Shown: positions 1 through 8,558 of the stretch, piece after piece
Position numbering within the stretch: position 1 is the first letter of the stretch
How the letters are laid out: every line of letters starts with the position of its first letter
Assembly (NCBI RefSeq): GCF_001945395.1
Contig: NZ_MSXV01000044.1
Location: 200,313-264,312, forward strand
Source: Pseudomonas sp. PA15(2017)
GTDB lineage: Bacteria; Pseudomonadota; Gammaproteobacteria; Pseudomonadales; Pseudomonadaceae
Reading direction: 5' to 3'
DNA: 64,000 nucleotides
The notes under the pieces: model-generated
What the model was told of the DNA's origin: nothing
What the model saw: the letters and a program-made list of their open reading frames with translations, nothing else
Database searches by the model: none
Position numbers and translations under genes: made by a program

Positions 1-116
1 CCGGCATCGATGGTCTGGGCCTGCACGAACAGCGGCGAACAGGTCGCCAGGGCCAGGGTAGCCAGGCGGATCGAACGGCGCAGAGCAAGGGGCGAAAAGC
101 AGAGCGGTGACGACAT
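1..116 (-). CDS. TonB-dependent receptor, N-terminal part only (runs off the window)
   Basis: The reading frame starts at the ATG at 116 and continues through the window edge, so 38 codons are visible. They form a classic export signal: two arginines, a long hydrophobic core rich in Leu and Ala, and a likely signal peptidase cut after FVQA before QTIDAG. Its position just downstream of a FecI-type sigma factor and a FecR-type regulator is the usual place for the cognate ferrisiderophore receptor. That assignment comes from context, since no plug or barrel sequence is visible. The receptor would sit in the outer membrane and signal substrate binding to FecR. Confidence 0.55.
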   Translation of the reverse strand, partial: MSSPLCFSPLALRRSIRLATLALATCSPLFVQAQTIDA

Positions 117-231
117 GCAGCGGTCCTCGAGACATCGCCCGCGCAGAGTGCGCATGGGCCGGATGCACTGAGGCCAAGCGAGATCGAAAAAGGGGAACCG
201 CATTGGCCAGAATAATTTCACCGGCAGGCCA

Positions 232-1179
232 TCAGCCGGTCAGCGGCTCTACCGTCACCCACCAGGGCAAGCGTCGATTGACGCGGATCGGCAGGCTGCC
301 GGCCAGGGCGTCGAGAATGCGCCCGGTGTCGCCCAACGGATAGGCACCGACCAGACGCAGGTCAGCTACCCGCGGGTCGCAGCCCAGGTAACCGGGCACG
401 TAGTCGGCCAGCTCGGCGATGAAATCGCCCAGGCGCCGGTCATTGGCCAGCAGCACGCCGCGGCTCCAGGCCTGGCGTGCCGGGTCCGCCGGCTCGCTGG
501 CCGAGATACCGCTGGCGCTGAAGCGCACCTGGTGGCCAGCTTCTAGCACCTGCACGCCGCGGGCGTTGGACGGTTCGATACGTACCGCTCCCGCGAACAC
601 GGCGAGCTGCGTGAAACCATCGCCCTCGCGCACGCTGAAGCGCGTGCCGAGAGCCTGCAGCCGACCGTGCCGGGTATCGAGCAACAGCGGGCGCGGGTCC
701 CTGGCGGTGTCGAGCAGCACCTCGCCCTGCAGCAGTCGCAACAAACGGGTCGAGGCGCTGTAATCGATGTCCATGGCCGTGCGGCTGCCCAACCAGAGAT
801 GGCTGCCATCGGCCAGACGCAGATCACGGATTTCCCCGGTGCCGGTACACTCGCTGGCCAGCCATGCGCGCCATGGCCGGCCCTGTCCGGCAGCCGCCAA
901 CAACCCTGCGCCCCCCAGCACGGCGAACAGCCCGAGCACCTGCCGCCGGCTGCGCGCTGGGCTGCGCAAGGCCTGAGCTGCGGCGCGGCGATGGGTATCG
1001 GCAGGCAGCCTGGCGAACTGACTGCTGATCGCCTCGACCTGCTGCCAGGCCGCCGCATGTTCGGGGCGATCCGCCAGCCATTGCTGCCAGGCACGCTGCT
1101 GCTGGGCACTGGCTGGTGGATCGGCGAGCACCGCGAACCACTCGGCAGCCTGTTGCAGGGCGGCGTGATCAGACGCCAC
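232..1179 (-). CDS. FecR-family anti-sigma / sigma regulator
   Basis: This 315-residue protein has the FecR layout. A cytoplasmic N-terminal domain (about 1–75, with the WFAVLADP and WQQWLADRPEH motifs) binds the sigma factor. One membrane segment follows near residues 80–100. A periplasmic FecR domain (about 115–210) contains RLADGSHLWLGSRT and GTRFSVR, and a C-terminal domain would contact the receptor. It begins three bases after the stop of the sigma gene at a GTG preceded by GAGGG, so the two are co-transcribed. It would relay receptor occupancy in the outer membrane to the ECF sigma factor. No frameshift or missing part is visible. Confidence 0.9.
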   Translation of the reverse strand: MASDHAALQQAAEWFAVLADPPASAQQQRAWQQWLADRPEHAAAWQQVEAISSQFARLPADTHRRAAAQALRSPARSRRQVLGLFAVLGGAGLLAAAGQGRPWRAWLASECTGTGEIRDLRLADGSHLWLGSRTAMDIDYSASTRLLRLLQGEVLLDTARDPRPLLLDTRHGRLQALGTRFSVREGDGFTQLAVFAGAVRIEPSNARGVQVLEAGHQVRFSASGISASEPADPARQAWSRGVLLANDRRLGDFIAELADYVPGYLGCDPRVADLRLVGAYPLGDTGRILDALAGSLPIRVNRRLPWWVTVEPLTG

Positions 1180-1182
1180 GGC

Positions 1183-1704
1183 TCAACCCTCAGCCAACAG
1201 CAGGCACTGCAGCATGGCCTGGGCCATGTACTTCTTGACCATGCGCTCGGACACCTGCAGGCGCATGGCGATGGCCGCATAGGTCAGCCCGTCGAGCTGG
1301 GAAAGCAGGAACGCTTCGCGCACGTTGGAGGGCAGGCGCAGCAACATGGCGTCGATGGCCAGTAGGGTCTCGATGATCAGCTCGTTGGTTTCCGGCGACG
1401 GTGCGTGCAGCTCCGGCTGCATCGCCAGGGCTTCGAGGTACGCGCGTTCGATCGCCTGGCGACGCCAATGGTTGACCAGCAGCGAATGGGCGATGGTCGA
1501 GAGATAGGCCCGCGGTTCACGCAGAGACGGCACTTCGCGGTGCTTGGCGAGCAGGCGCACGAACGTGTCCTGGGCCAGATCCGCGGCGTTTTCCGCGCAA
1601 CCCATGCGCTTGCGCAGCCAGCCGTTCAGCCAGCCGCTGTGCTCGAGATACAGCTGCTGCAAGGACTGTTGGGAGGAAGCGAACGACATCGAGCACACCA
1701 TCAC
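1183..1704 (-). CDS. ECF RNA polymerase sigma factor, FecI type
   Basis: The 173-residue product carries sigma region 2 (about 20–90, with DLAQDTFVRLL and a following YLSTIAHSLLVNHWRR stretch) and region 4 (about 120–168, with LPSNVREAFLLSQLDGLTY and a helix-turn-helix). This is the iron-starvation ECF layout and length. It is first in an operon with the FecR-type gene and a receptor gene. Start choice is uncertain: Met codons exist at 1704, 1701 and 1689, and family length fits the 1689 start best. A candidate Fur site lies just upstream, which would make expression iron-repressed. Confidence 0.9.
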   Translation of the reverse strand: MMVCSMSFASSQQSLQQLYLEHSGWLNGWLRKRMGCAENAADLAQDTFVRLLAKHREVPSLREPRAYLSTIAHSLLVNHWRRQAIERAYLEALAMQPELHAPSPETNELIIETLLAIDAMLLRLPSNVREAFLLSQLDGLTYAAIAMRLQVSERMVKKYMAQAMLQCLLLAEG

Positions 1705-1721
1705 CGTGCGGGAATAACGCA

Positions 1722-1744
1722 GGAATAGTAATGCTTCTCAGAAA
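1722..1744 (-). promoter_or_regulatory. Candidate Fur box before the FecI-type sigma gene
   Basis: The stretch AGTAATGCTTCTCA (1727–1740) matches 10 of 13 fixed positions of the Fur half-site arrangement GATAATnATTCTCA and lies 20–40 bases upstream of the sigma gene start. Iron-starvation sigma genes are usually Fur targets, so the position makes sense. The call is by eye only. Confidence 0.4.
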
Positions 1745-1792
1745 CAAATTACAGGTATTCCTAACGCTGCCAGGGTGGCGTCGAATCACCAA

Positions 1793-2392
1793 TCAGAGGT
1801 TGATCGGCCGGCGCCCTGCCAGGGCGTGGGCCAGCGTGCCGCCATCGACCAGTTCCAGCTCGCCACCAAGCGGCATGCCGTGGGCGATGCGCGAGGCGAC
1901 CATGCCTTTACCGGCCAGCAACTGGGCGATGTAATGCGCGGTCGCTTCGCCCTCCACCGTCGGGTTGGTAGCCAGGATCACTTCACTGAACTGCCCCGCC
2001 TCGATGCGCGCCAGCAGTTCGGGAATGCCGATGGCCTCCGGCCCCAGGCCATCGAGGGGCGACAGGTGCCCCTTGAGCACGAAGTAACGGCCACGAAAGC
2101 CGGTGTGCTCGACGGCATATACGTCCATCGGCCCTTCCACAACGCAGAGCAGGCTGTCGTCGCGGCGTGGATCCTCGCAGAGCTGGCAGATCTCGCTCTC
2201 GCTCAGGCTGCGACACAACTTGCAGTAACCCACGCCCTCCATTGCCTGGTTCAGTGCCTGGGCAAGCCGCTGAGCGCCATTGCGGTCGCGCTCGAGCAGT
2301 TGCAGCGCCATGCGCTGGGCGGTCTTCTGGCCGACACCGGGCAGGATGCGCAGCGAATCGATCAGTTGGCGGATCAAGGGGCTGAAGCTCAT
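1793..2392 (-). CDS. recR: Recombination mediator protein RecR
   Basis: The 199-residue protein matches the family length and layout. A helix-hairpin-helix sits near residues 15–30 ([15 protein letters not shown]), a four-cysteine zinc finger uses C57, C60, C69 and C72, and a Toprim domain spans about 80–175 ([21 protein letters not shown]). RecR works with RecF and RecO to load RecA onto single-stranded DNA at gaps. It follows dnaX and ybaB on the same strand, the order common in gamma-proteobacteria. Confidence 0.97.
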   Translation of the reverse strand: MSFSPLIRQLIDSLRILPGVGQKTAQRMALQLLERDRNGAQRLAQALNQAMEGVGYCKLCRSLSESEICQLCEDPRRDDSLLCVVEGPMDVYAVEHTGFRGRYFVLKGHLSPLDGLGPEAIGIPELLARIEAGQFSEVILATNPTVEGEATAHYIAQLLAGKGMVASRIAHGMPLGGELELVDGGTLAHALAGRRPINL

Positions 2393-2648
2393 GGTGCGAG
2401 TGCTCGAAGGAGGATGAAGCGAAAGGGTGTAACGCTAAGACGTAGCACGGGCCAACCACGCGGGTGACACCCATCGATCAGCGACGGGGCTCACCTGCCT
2501 TACCGCTGGCCCAGTGAATCACGGTGGCAATCAGACGGGGTGCGGGGCAAGGCGCTGGCGGGCGAGGAACCGCAATGCGCCCTTGCACATGAGGATTCCA
2601 AGCCCGACGGCAACGCAGCCTGTGCGTCGGCTGGGCGGCACGCACCAA

Positions 2649-2975
2649 TCAGAACGGCATTTTGAAACCTGGCGGCAACTGCATGCCAGAGGTCATGCCG
2701 GACATCTTGTCCTGGCTGTTGGCTTCGATCTTGCGAACGGCGTCATTAAGGGCGGCGGCGATCAGGTCTTCGAGGATTTCCTTGTCTTCCTGCATCAGGC
2801 TATCGTCGAGGCTGACGCGCTTGACGTCATGACGACCGGTCATCACCACGCTGACCAGGCCGGCACCGGATTGACCGGTGACCTCGGCGTTGGCCAATTC
2901 TTCCTGCATCTTCTGCATCTTTTCCTGCATCTGCTGCGCCTGCTTCATCAGGCCGGCCATGCCACCTTTCATCAT
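2649..2975 (-). CDS. ybaB: YbaB/EbfC family nucleoid-associated protein
   Basis: The 108-residue product has the typical YbaB N-terminus [20 protein letters not shown], which forms a charged, Met- and Gln-rich helix. The core about residues 30–80 contains [22 protein letters not shown], and the tail is Met/Gly/Pro-rich, ending PPGFKMPF. Family members are small dimeric DNA-binding proteins. It lies 17 bases after dnaX and before recR, so it is probably co-transcribed with them. Confidence 0.95.
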   Translation of the reverse strand: MMKGGMAGLMKQAQQMQEKMQKMQEELANAEVTGQSGAGLVSVVMTGRHDVKRVSLDDSLMQEDKEILEDLIAAALNDAVRKIEANSQDKMSGMTSGMQLPPGFKMPF

Positions 2976-2992
2976 GATGTTGTCCTCGGTAG

Positions 2993-5089
2993 TCAGGGAT
3001 TAACGACGTTATCGACGGGTTCGATACTGCCCGCACGCACGGAAGCGGCGAACTGGGAAATCATTTGCTGCACCAGCGGATCGTTCTGGATCGAGACCTC
3101 GGCCTCGCGCTGACGATTGGCGCGCTTGCGGGCGGCGGCCTGGGCCGGGGTTTCCTGCTCAGGCTTGATCAGCTCGATGCTCAGCTGCATCTCGCGGCCA
3201 TGGTAGGCGTTGAGGGCATCGTTGAGACGGCGCTGCTGGGTCGCGTTGAACAGTGCACTGTGACCGGGGTCTAGGTGCAAGAGCCACTTGTCGCCTTCAG
3301 CGGCGATCAGCGTGCAGTTGGCGGCGATACTGCCGGTCATGCCGCTCAGGCCGAGCTTGGGGAGCAGCTCGAGCCACTCGGCGGCGAGCCCGGTGGCGGG
3401 CATCGCCGCCGGCTCCGGTTCGGGCTCGGCCTGAGGCTGATCGTCTGCGAGCGCATCGGCGAAATCGTAATCCAGGTTGTCGACGTCCATCGACACGTAG
3501 TCATAGTCGCCGGGTGGCGGCTCATCATCGCTGTCGGGCGGATTGAGATCGCTGGTATCGATCACCGGCACCTCGGCCAACTGCGGAACGGGCCGCTCGG
3601 CGACAGCTTCGGGCTGCGGCTCGACGGCGGCCTGCTGTTGTGGCGCGGGCGCTGCGACGACCGGCTCTGGGGACGGCGCAGGTGCTTGGCTGACAGCAGC
3701 TACGGGTGCGGGTGCGGCAGGCTCGATTTCGGCCGGCATCTCTTCCCAGGGTGGCGTTACGGCTGACGCCGCCGCTGGTGCGACGACCGCAGGTGTAGGT
3801 CGTGCAGCGGGCGGCTCGACAGCGGCCGGCGCCGGCCGGCTGGGCACATCTGGCTGAACCGGCTCGGCAGGCGCCTGAGGCGCAGCGCTGGCAATGGCTG
3901 GCGACGCAGCAGGCGCTGCGTCGGCCACCGGGGTTACCTGGGGATCAACCTTGGCCTGGCTGATCCCCAGTGGCTTTAGCGCCACCTTCGGGGCATCGCC
4001 CTCGCCCGCCGGTCTGAACGCCAGCATGCGCAACAGCACCATCTCGAAACCGCTGCGCGGGTCCGGCGCCAATGGCAGATCGCGACGGCCGATCAGGCCC
4101 ATCTGGTAATAGAACTGTACGTCTTCTGCCGGCAGCGCCTGGGCCAGCTGCAGAACCCGCTCGCGGTCGCCCTGGCCGTTGTCCACCGCATCGGGCAGCG
4201 CCTGGGCAATGGCCACACGGTGCAGCACGTTGAGCATTTCGGCCAGCACGCCGCTCCAGTCCGGGCCCTGCTCGGCGAGCTGGCGCACCGCTTCGATCAG
4301 GCCGCGCGCGTCGCCTTCGATCAGCGCATGCAGCACGCCATACACCTGGCCATGGTCGAGGGTGCCGAGCATGGAGCGCACGTCAGCCGCCAGCACCTTG
4401 CCCTCGCCAAAGGCGATGGCCTGGTCGGTGAGGCTCATGGCATCGCGCATCGACCCATCGGCGGCGCGGCCGAGCAGCCACAGGGCATCGTCCTCGAAGG
4501 GGATGTTCTCGGCGCCCAGCACGTGAGTGAGGTGCTCGACCACCCGCTCGGGCGGCATGTTCTTCAGGGAGAACTGCAGGCAGCGCGACAACACGGTGAC
4601 CGGCAACTTCTGCGGGTCGGTGGTGGCGAGCAGGAACTTGACGTGGGGCGGCGGCTCTTCGAGTGTCTTGAGCAACGCGTTGAAGGAGCTGGTGGAGAGC
4701 ATGTGCACTTCGTCGATCAGGTAGACCTTGAAGCGCCCACGGCTCGGCGAGTACTGCACGTTGTCGAGCAGTTCGCGGGTGTCCTCCACCTTGGTGCGGC
4801 TGGCGGCGTCCACTTCGATGAGGTCAACGAAACGACCCTCGTCGATCTCCCGGCACACCGAACAGGTGCCGCAGGGCGTGGAGCTGATGCCGGTTTCACA
4901 GTTCAGGCACTTGGCGATGATGCGTGCGATGGTGGTCTTGCCCACCCCGCGGGTGCCGGTGAACAGATAGGCATGGTGCAGACGCTGGCTGTCGAGTGCG
5001 TTGATCAGCGCTTTCAGCACATGGGTCTGCCCGACCATCTCGCGAAAGGAACGCGGGCGCCATTTGCGTGCAAGAACCTGATAACTCAT
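2993..5089 (-). CDS. dnaX: DNA polymerase III subunits tau/gamma
   Basis: The 698-residue protein is the clamp-loader ATPase. It shows a Walker [10 protein letters not shown] at about 45–53 and zinc-binding cysteines C64, C73, C76 and C79. The Walker B/DExx motif is LIDEVHMLS and a sensor region follows ([18 protein letters not shown]). After about residue 370 comes a long Pro/Ala/Glu-rich linker, then a C-terminal tau domain (about 575–690) for contact with the polymerase and DnaB. I looked for an A- or T-rich slippery heptamer that could make a short gamma form by frameshifting, as in E. coli, and saw none. The ATG at 5089 gives the conserved start [12 protein letters not shown]. Confidence 0.97.
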   Translation of the reverse strand: MSYQVLARKWRPRSFREMVGQTHVLKALINALDSQRLHHAYLFTGTRGVGKTTIARIIAKCLNCETGISSTPCGTCSVCREIDEGRFVDLIEVDAASRTKVEDTRELLDNVQYSPSRGRFKVYLIDEVHMLSTSSFNALLKTLEEPPPHVKFLLATTDPQKLPVTVLSRCLQFSLKNMPPERVVEHLTHVLGAENIPFEDDALWLLGRAADGSMRDAMSLTDQAIAFGEGKVLAADVRSMLGTLDHGQVYGVLHALIEGDARGLIEAVRQLAEQGPDWSGVLAEMLNVLHRVAIAQALPDAVDNGQGDRERVLQLAQALPAEDVQFYYQMGLIGRRDLPLAPDPRSGFEMVLLRMLAFRPAGEGDAPKVALKPLGISQAKVDPQVTPVADAAPAASPAIASAAPQAPAEPVQPDVPSRPAPAAVEPPAARPTPAVVAPAAASAVTPPWEEMPAEIEPAAPAPVAAVSQAPAPSPEPVVAAPAPQQQAAVEPQPEAVAERPVPQLAEVPVIDTSDLNPPDSDDEPPPGDYDYVSMDVDNLDYDFADALADDQPQAEPEPEPAAMPATGLAAEWLELLPKLGLSGMTGSIAANCTLIAAEGDKWLLHLDPGHSALFNATQQRRLNDALNAYHGREMQLSIELIKPEQETPAQAAARKRANRQREAEVSIQNDPLVQQMISQFAASVRAGSIEPVDNVVNP

Positions 5090-5675
5090 TGAAAACCGTC
5101 GCCAGAGGAAAGCAAAAGAGCGCTAATGCTAGCTCAAATCGACCAGCCAGTGCGACGCCGATCGGCGGCCGCGAAAAGATGAAAATGACGCTGGCTATTT
5201 CTTATACAGCTGCGTATGATCCACCCCGTTCGTACCACGCTGCAAGTCATCCGGCCCCTGGGCCTTCCTGATGGTTTCTTGGCAATCGGCATCCAATCGA
5301 TGCACGCACATCTGTCATGACCCCCTCCGCTGACTGATCTGGCCGTCTCGCTCACGCGCTGACCTCGCCAGTCTTCCGAAGTACAGACCCGCTACAGCAA
5401 GCCGCTGGATAACCATCTGCGTCGCCCTCGCTGCGCTGGAGCCAGGCTCGTCGAACTGCTCGTTTACAGCTCGTGAACGGCGCTTTTTCGCCTGTCTTCG
5501 CCCCGCATTGAAGGCCTCGAGCAGGTTCCCAAATGGCCCGCTGGTTCAGCCTATATAGGTTGAACTTAAAAGCGCGCAGCTCGCTCCGATAACCAATCCC
5601 GTTGGCATGAGCCAATGACCGGAGCCCTATTTTTATGGCGCGATCATGCGCCTGCAGTACAGGAAACACCCGAAT
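5090..5675. other. 586-bp intergenic region upstream of dnaX
   Basis: I find no convincing gene here. The dnaX promoter should lie in its first part. From about 5370 to 5560 the sequence resembles decayed or dispersed intergenic DNA, with an imperfect palindrome around CGTTTACAGCTCGTGAACG (about 5460–5480). I checked for the 4.5S SRP RNA often found near dnaX and did not find its conserved GGAAGG..AGCA loop on either strand. The longer ORFs here look like non-coding frames. Confidence 0.4.
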
Positions 5676-5897
5676 ATGAATACCACCCAACAAATCCAGA
5701 CCGCTATCCATACCCTTTCCAACGCGTTCGCCCCGCTGGCTTGCCATATTCTCGCGGCACGCAAGGGCAGCTTCAGCTTCACCGTGGTCGACCACACCGG
5801 TGTGGCTCAGCACACCCAGCGTCTCTATCCCGGCCAGTACAGCGCCGACACGCTGCCAGGCGTGATCGAGCGTACGCGCAAGGCACTGCGTCGCTGA
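5676..5897 (+). CDS. Small conserved hypothetical protein (73 aa)
   Basis: I do not recognise a named function. The start at 5676 is preceded by AGGA about 11 bases upstream and gives MNTTQQIQTAIHTLSNAFAP. The predicted protein is soluble, with an N-terminal helix, a central beta-like stretch (GSFSFTVVDHTG) and a basic C-terminal helix ending RTRKALRR. Its length and the 'FAPLACHI' beginning resemble the next small gene at 6011, so the two may be distant relatives of the DUF3509-type Pseudomonas proteins. Codon use looks like that of the surrounding genes. Confidence 0.6.
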   Translation: MNTTQQIQTAIHTLSNAFAPLACHILAARKGSFSFTVVDHTGVAQHTQRLYPGQYSADTLPGVIERTRKALRR

Positions 5898-6010
5898 ATA
5901 TCGAAAGAACTGCGAAATTCATCATTATAAGTAAGCGAAAAAGCAGCCATCGTCGAACTAAATGATTTTCAGTCACTCATAGGGGTTCCTATGTAAACTG
6001 GAGTTCGTCA

Positions 6011-6298
6011 ATGGAAAATGGTAATCGGCAGCTTGTCGAGAAGCTATTCGCCCCACTACGTGCCACCTTCAGTCGGCCTCGCCCGGACGGTAGCATCGTT
6101 CTTTCCCTGATCGATGAAGCGGACACCACCGCCTACAGCCGGGTTTTGCAGAAACTGCAGATCAACGATTCGAACGCTTTCGCTCAGAGCCTCGAAGACA
6201 TCCGCCTGGAGCTGGCCGTCAGAGCCGGCAACATTCCGGCAGAGATGCGCAAGGTGCTCAAGGAGCAGGACAGCGTCATCAGCTACCACCACGCCTGA
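6011..6298 (+). CDS. Small protein resembling the DUF3509 family (95 aa)
   Basis: The 95-residue product has the pattern I associate with DUF3509 proteins of Pseudomonas: an N-terminal LFAPLRATFSRPRPDGSIVLSL segment, a mid-region with a conserved Arg/Val helix, and IRLELAVRAGNIP near the C-terminus. Function is unknown. The gene ends just before a strong terminator, so it appears to be transcribed alone or with the gene at 5676. The family name is from memory and could be wrong. Confidence 0.6.
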   Translation: MENGNRQLVEKLFAPLRATFSRPRPDGSIVLSLIDEADTTAYSRVLQKLQINDSNAFAQSLEDIRLELAVRAGNIPAEMRKVLKEQDSVISYHHA

Positions 6299-6311
6299 TA
6301 GCTGTTCCAAG

Positions 6312-6345
6312 CGAAGCCCCGCTGCCCACAAGGCGCGGGGCTTCG
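6312..6345 (+). terminator. Rho-independent-type terminator after the DUF3509-like gene
   Basis: An 11-bp GC-rich inverted repeat (CGAAGCCCCGC … GCGGGGCTTCG) begins 14 bases after the stop codon and is followed by GTCGTTT. The T run is short. It lies between two convergent genes and could stop transcription from both sides. Confidence 0.65.
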
Positions 6346-6357
6346 TCGTTTGCGCCG

Positions 6358-6933
6358 CTAGCCGGGCGTGAAGCGGTAATGGCCGGTGATGGAGAAACGG
6401 AACAGGATGTCCTCCTCCCGTGTGCCAGCACCAATGTTGTGCAGGATCAGCGGTTCGCCCGTCACAGATAGCCGATCGGAAACGATGCCGATATGAGTCT
6501 GCCCGCGCCCCAGATCCCAGGTGACGATATCCCCCGCTCGATAAGCGCCGGCTTCACGCCCGACCGGCAGCGCCATGCCCTGGCGCCGGAACAAGGTCAT
6601 CAGATTGGGCACGCGGCGATGGTCGATGTTGCGATCCGGGCGCTTGAGCCCCCACTGCCTGGGGTACGCGGAGAAGTTCGCGGCCATGTCCTCGTGTACC
6701 GTTTTCTGCAGGTCCAGGCCCTGCAAGCGCAAGGCACGGATCACCACGTCGGTGCACACGCCAGTCTGCACCGGCACGTCCCCACCGGGATAGGCGATGC
6801 GCCGGTAGGCGGGATCGTATGACAGGGTCACGCCGACCTGCTCGCGCGCCCCGCTCACCAGTTGAGCCGGCTCGATGGCCGCCGCTTGCAGGCTCGCCAG
6901 GCAGCACAGCAGCAATAACCCCCTTCTCAGCAC
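6358..6933 (-). CDS. DUF1287 (YijF-like) secreted protein
   Basis: The 191-residue protein starts with a signal peptide (LLLLCCLASLQAAA, cut around residue 19). The rest matches DUF1287: QVGVTLSYDPAYRRIAYPGGDVP, GVCTDVVIRALR, DRNIDHRRVPNL and GDIVTWDLGRGQTHIGIVSD. The Cys in GVCTDVV and the His in THIGIVSD are placed as in NlpC/P60-type cysteine hydrolase folds, so an enzyme acting on the periplasmic cell wall is plausible but unproven. It converges with the small gene at 6011. Confidence 0.85.
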   Translation of the reverse strand: MLRRGLLLLCCLASLQAAAIEPAQLVSGAREQVGVTLSYDPAYRRIAYPGGDVPVQTGVCTDVVIRALRLQGLDLQKTVHEDMAANFSAYPRQWGLKRPDRNIDHRRVPNLMTLFRRQGMALPVGREAGAYRAGDIVTWDLGRGQTHIGIVSDRLSVTGEPLILHNIGAGTREEDILFRFSITGHYRFTPG

Positions 6934-7097
6934 GCATAGCCTCCTTTACATGGCCGAACCGTTCGACGGACTCTCTTCTTTATCCGGTAATTTTTTGCGA
7001 CAGTATGGCTGGGCACGGTTGAAGCCACAGTGGATGCCCCCATCACTAATGAAGTCGTCGCCATCGGCAATGCGCCCCACCTGATGAGGAGACCATC

Positions 7098-7274
7098 ATG
7101 AGCAGCACTGACAAGCAGCACGCACCGCAGTCCGATACGTCCTGTGAGCTCGCCCACGGCGCGCTCATCGATCCCAATGGCCGGGAAATTCCGATCACCG
7201 AAAGCATGATTCAGCAAGCATGCAACGAGTTCGACAAGGATGCCGCAGCCAGCCAGCGTGACACCACCAGCTGA
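7098..7274 (+). CDS. Small protein of the PA1571-like family (58 aa)
   Basis: The ATG at 7098 follows a GAGGAG ribosome site (7086–7092). The product is acidic and soluble and carries GALIDPNGREIPITESMIQ (residues 21–39), a segment I recall from the short Pseudomonas proteins that NCBI calls PA1571 family. No function is known to me. The family name is from memory; the gene itself is well supported by its ribosome site and conserved-looking core. Confidence 0.7.
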   Translation: MSSTDKQHAPQSDTSCELAHGALIDPNGREIPITESMIQQACNEFDKDAAASQRDTTS

Positions 7275-7295
7275 CCTGGCACTCCGCGCGCCTCG

Positions 7296-8444
7296 CTAAT
7301 TCACGTTGATCACGCGCGCGCCCAGCGCGCTGATCAGCGCCCTAAGCGGCTCGTCCGCGCCGCGCAGCTCGATCTCCAGCCCTTCGATTTCACGCCGCAC
7401 CGGATAGCGCTTGCGTAGCAGGTCGAAGCCGGCCTTGCGCGCCGGCTGGTCCACCACCAGGCTGCGGCGCAAATCGGCATCGTCACGACGCGGGTCGTAG
7501 ATCGCCCGGCACACCGTGGCCAGCGCCCAGGCGGGGTCGCTACCCGCGGCGATGCTCAGGCGCGGCAGCCAGCGTGGCGGCGTCAACGACTCCAGCGAAA
7601 TCGTCGGCTCGATGCCCCGAGCGCGGCAGAACGCCTGGTAGATCTGCGCGGTGCCGCGCAGCTTGCCGTCCAGGCTGTAGCCGGCGATGTGCGGCGTGGC
7701 GATGTGGCACAGTGCAGCCAGTTCGAGATCGACCAGCGGCTCGCCTTCCCAGACGTCCAGTACCGCGTGAAGATCGGCGCCACTCTGCAAGTGGTCACGT
7801 AGCGCCTCGGTATCGAGCACCGCCCCACGGCTGGCATTGATCAGCCAGGTACCCGGGCGCAGCCGCTCCAGCACCTCGGCGTCGATCAGGTGGCGGGTGG
7901 CGAACTCGCCACGGGTCAGTGGCGTATGCAGGCTGATCACGTCGCACTGCTCGACGATCTGCTGCAGGCTCACATAATCGCCGCATTCGCTGCGCTGCCG
8001 GGGCGGATCGCACACCAGCACCCGCCATCCCAGGGCGCGCAGCACCCTGATCAGTCGCTCGCCCACCTGCCCGGCACCGACCACGCCGTAGGTACGCTGC
8101 GGCAGGTCGGCGCCCAGGCGCTCGCCGAGGACCAGCAGGCTGCCCAGCACGTAGTCGACCACCCCACGGGCGTTGCAACCCGGCGCGCTGCTCCAGGCGA
8201 TGCCGGCGTCGCTGAAATAATCGAGATCCAGGTGATCGGTGCCGATGGTGCAGGTACCGACGAAGCGTACCCGGCTGCCGTGCAGCAGCGCGCGGTCGAC
8301 GGACGTGACCGACCGCACCAGCAGCAACTCGGCATCGGCGACCGCCGCACGGCCGATGGCGCGGCCAGGCAAACGATGAATCTCGCCGAAACCGGCGAAG
8401 AATTCGTCGAGCAAGGGAATGTTTTCGTCGGCGACTATGCGCAT
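7296..8444 (-). CDS. pdxB: 4-phosphoerythronate dehydrogenase PdxB
   Basis: The 382-residue product oxidises 4-phospho-D-erythronate in pyridoxal 5'-phosphate synthesis. It has the D-2-hydroxyacid dehydrogenase layout: a Rossmann NAD-binding domain with [12 protein letters not shown] at about 118–129, the catalytic Arg in [10 protein letters not shown], Glu in DVWEGEP and His in TPHIAGYS, and the PdxB-specific C-terminal dimerisation domain. The start is placed at [12 protein letters not shown], which is the conserved N-terminus; the upstream in-frame Met at 8471 would add nine unlikely residues. Confidence 0.97.
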   Translation of the reverse strand: MRIVADENIPLLDEFFAGFGEIHRLPGRAIGRAAVADAELLLVRSVTSVDRALLHGSRVRFVGTCTIGTDHLDLDYFSDAGIAWSSAPGCNARGVVDYVLGSLLVLGERLGADLPQRTYGVVGAGQVGERLIRVLRALGWRVLVCDPPRQRSECGDYVSLQQIVEQCDVISLHTPLTRGEFATRHLIDAEVLERLRPGTWLINASRGAVLDTEALRDHLQSGADLHAVLDVWEGEPLVDLELAALCHIATPHIAGYSLDGKLRGTAQIYQAFCRARGIEPTISLESLTPPRWLPRLSIAAGSDPAWALATVCRAIYDPRRDDADLRRSLVVDQPARKAGFDLLRKRYPVRREIEGLEIELRGADEPLRALISALGARVINVN

Positions 8445-8558
8445 GGCAGCTCTCCACAAACCAGCAGGCATTCTACCTGCAAGCGCACCGCGGCGCCTTT
8501 CCTGACCGAGCCGTCAACGCGTAAACTGTGCGGTTTTCTCTGCCCTGTGAACCTCGTC

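Noticed and set aside
2993..5089. Programmed frameshifting in dnaX to make a short gamma subunit
   Set aside because: No slippery A-rich heptamer followed by a stem-loop was visible in the gene, so only the full-length product is annotated.
5090..5675. 4.5S SRP RNA gene near dnaX
   Set aside because: The conserved GGAAGG…AGCA loop region was not found on either strand in this interval.
5352..5813. A 153-codon minus-strand ORF beyond the dnaX upstream region
   Set aside because: It overlaps the better supported small plus-strand gene at 5676, has no ribosome site or recognisable motif and looks like chance open frame.
8471..8471. Upstream Met as the start of pdxB
   Set aside because: The nine extra residues are not part of the conserved PdxB N-terminus, which begins [10 protein letters not shown] at 8444.
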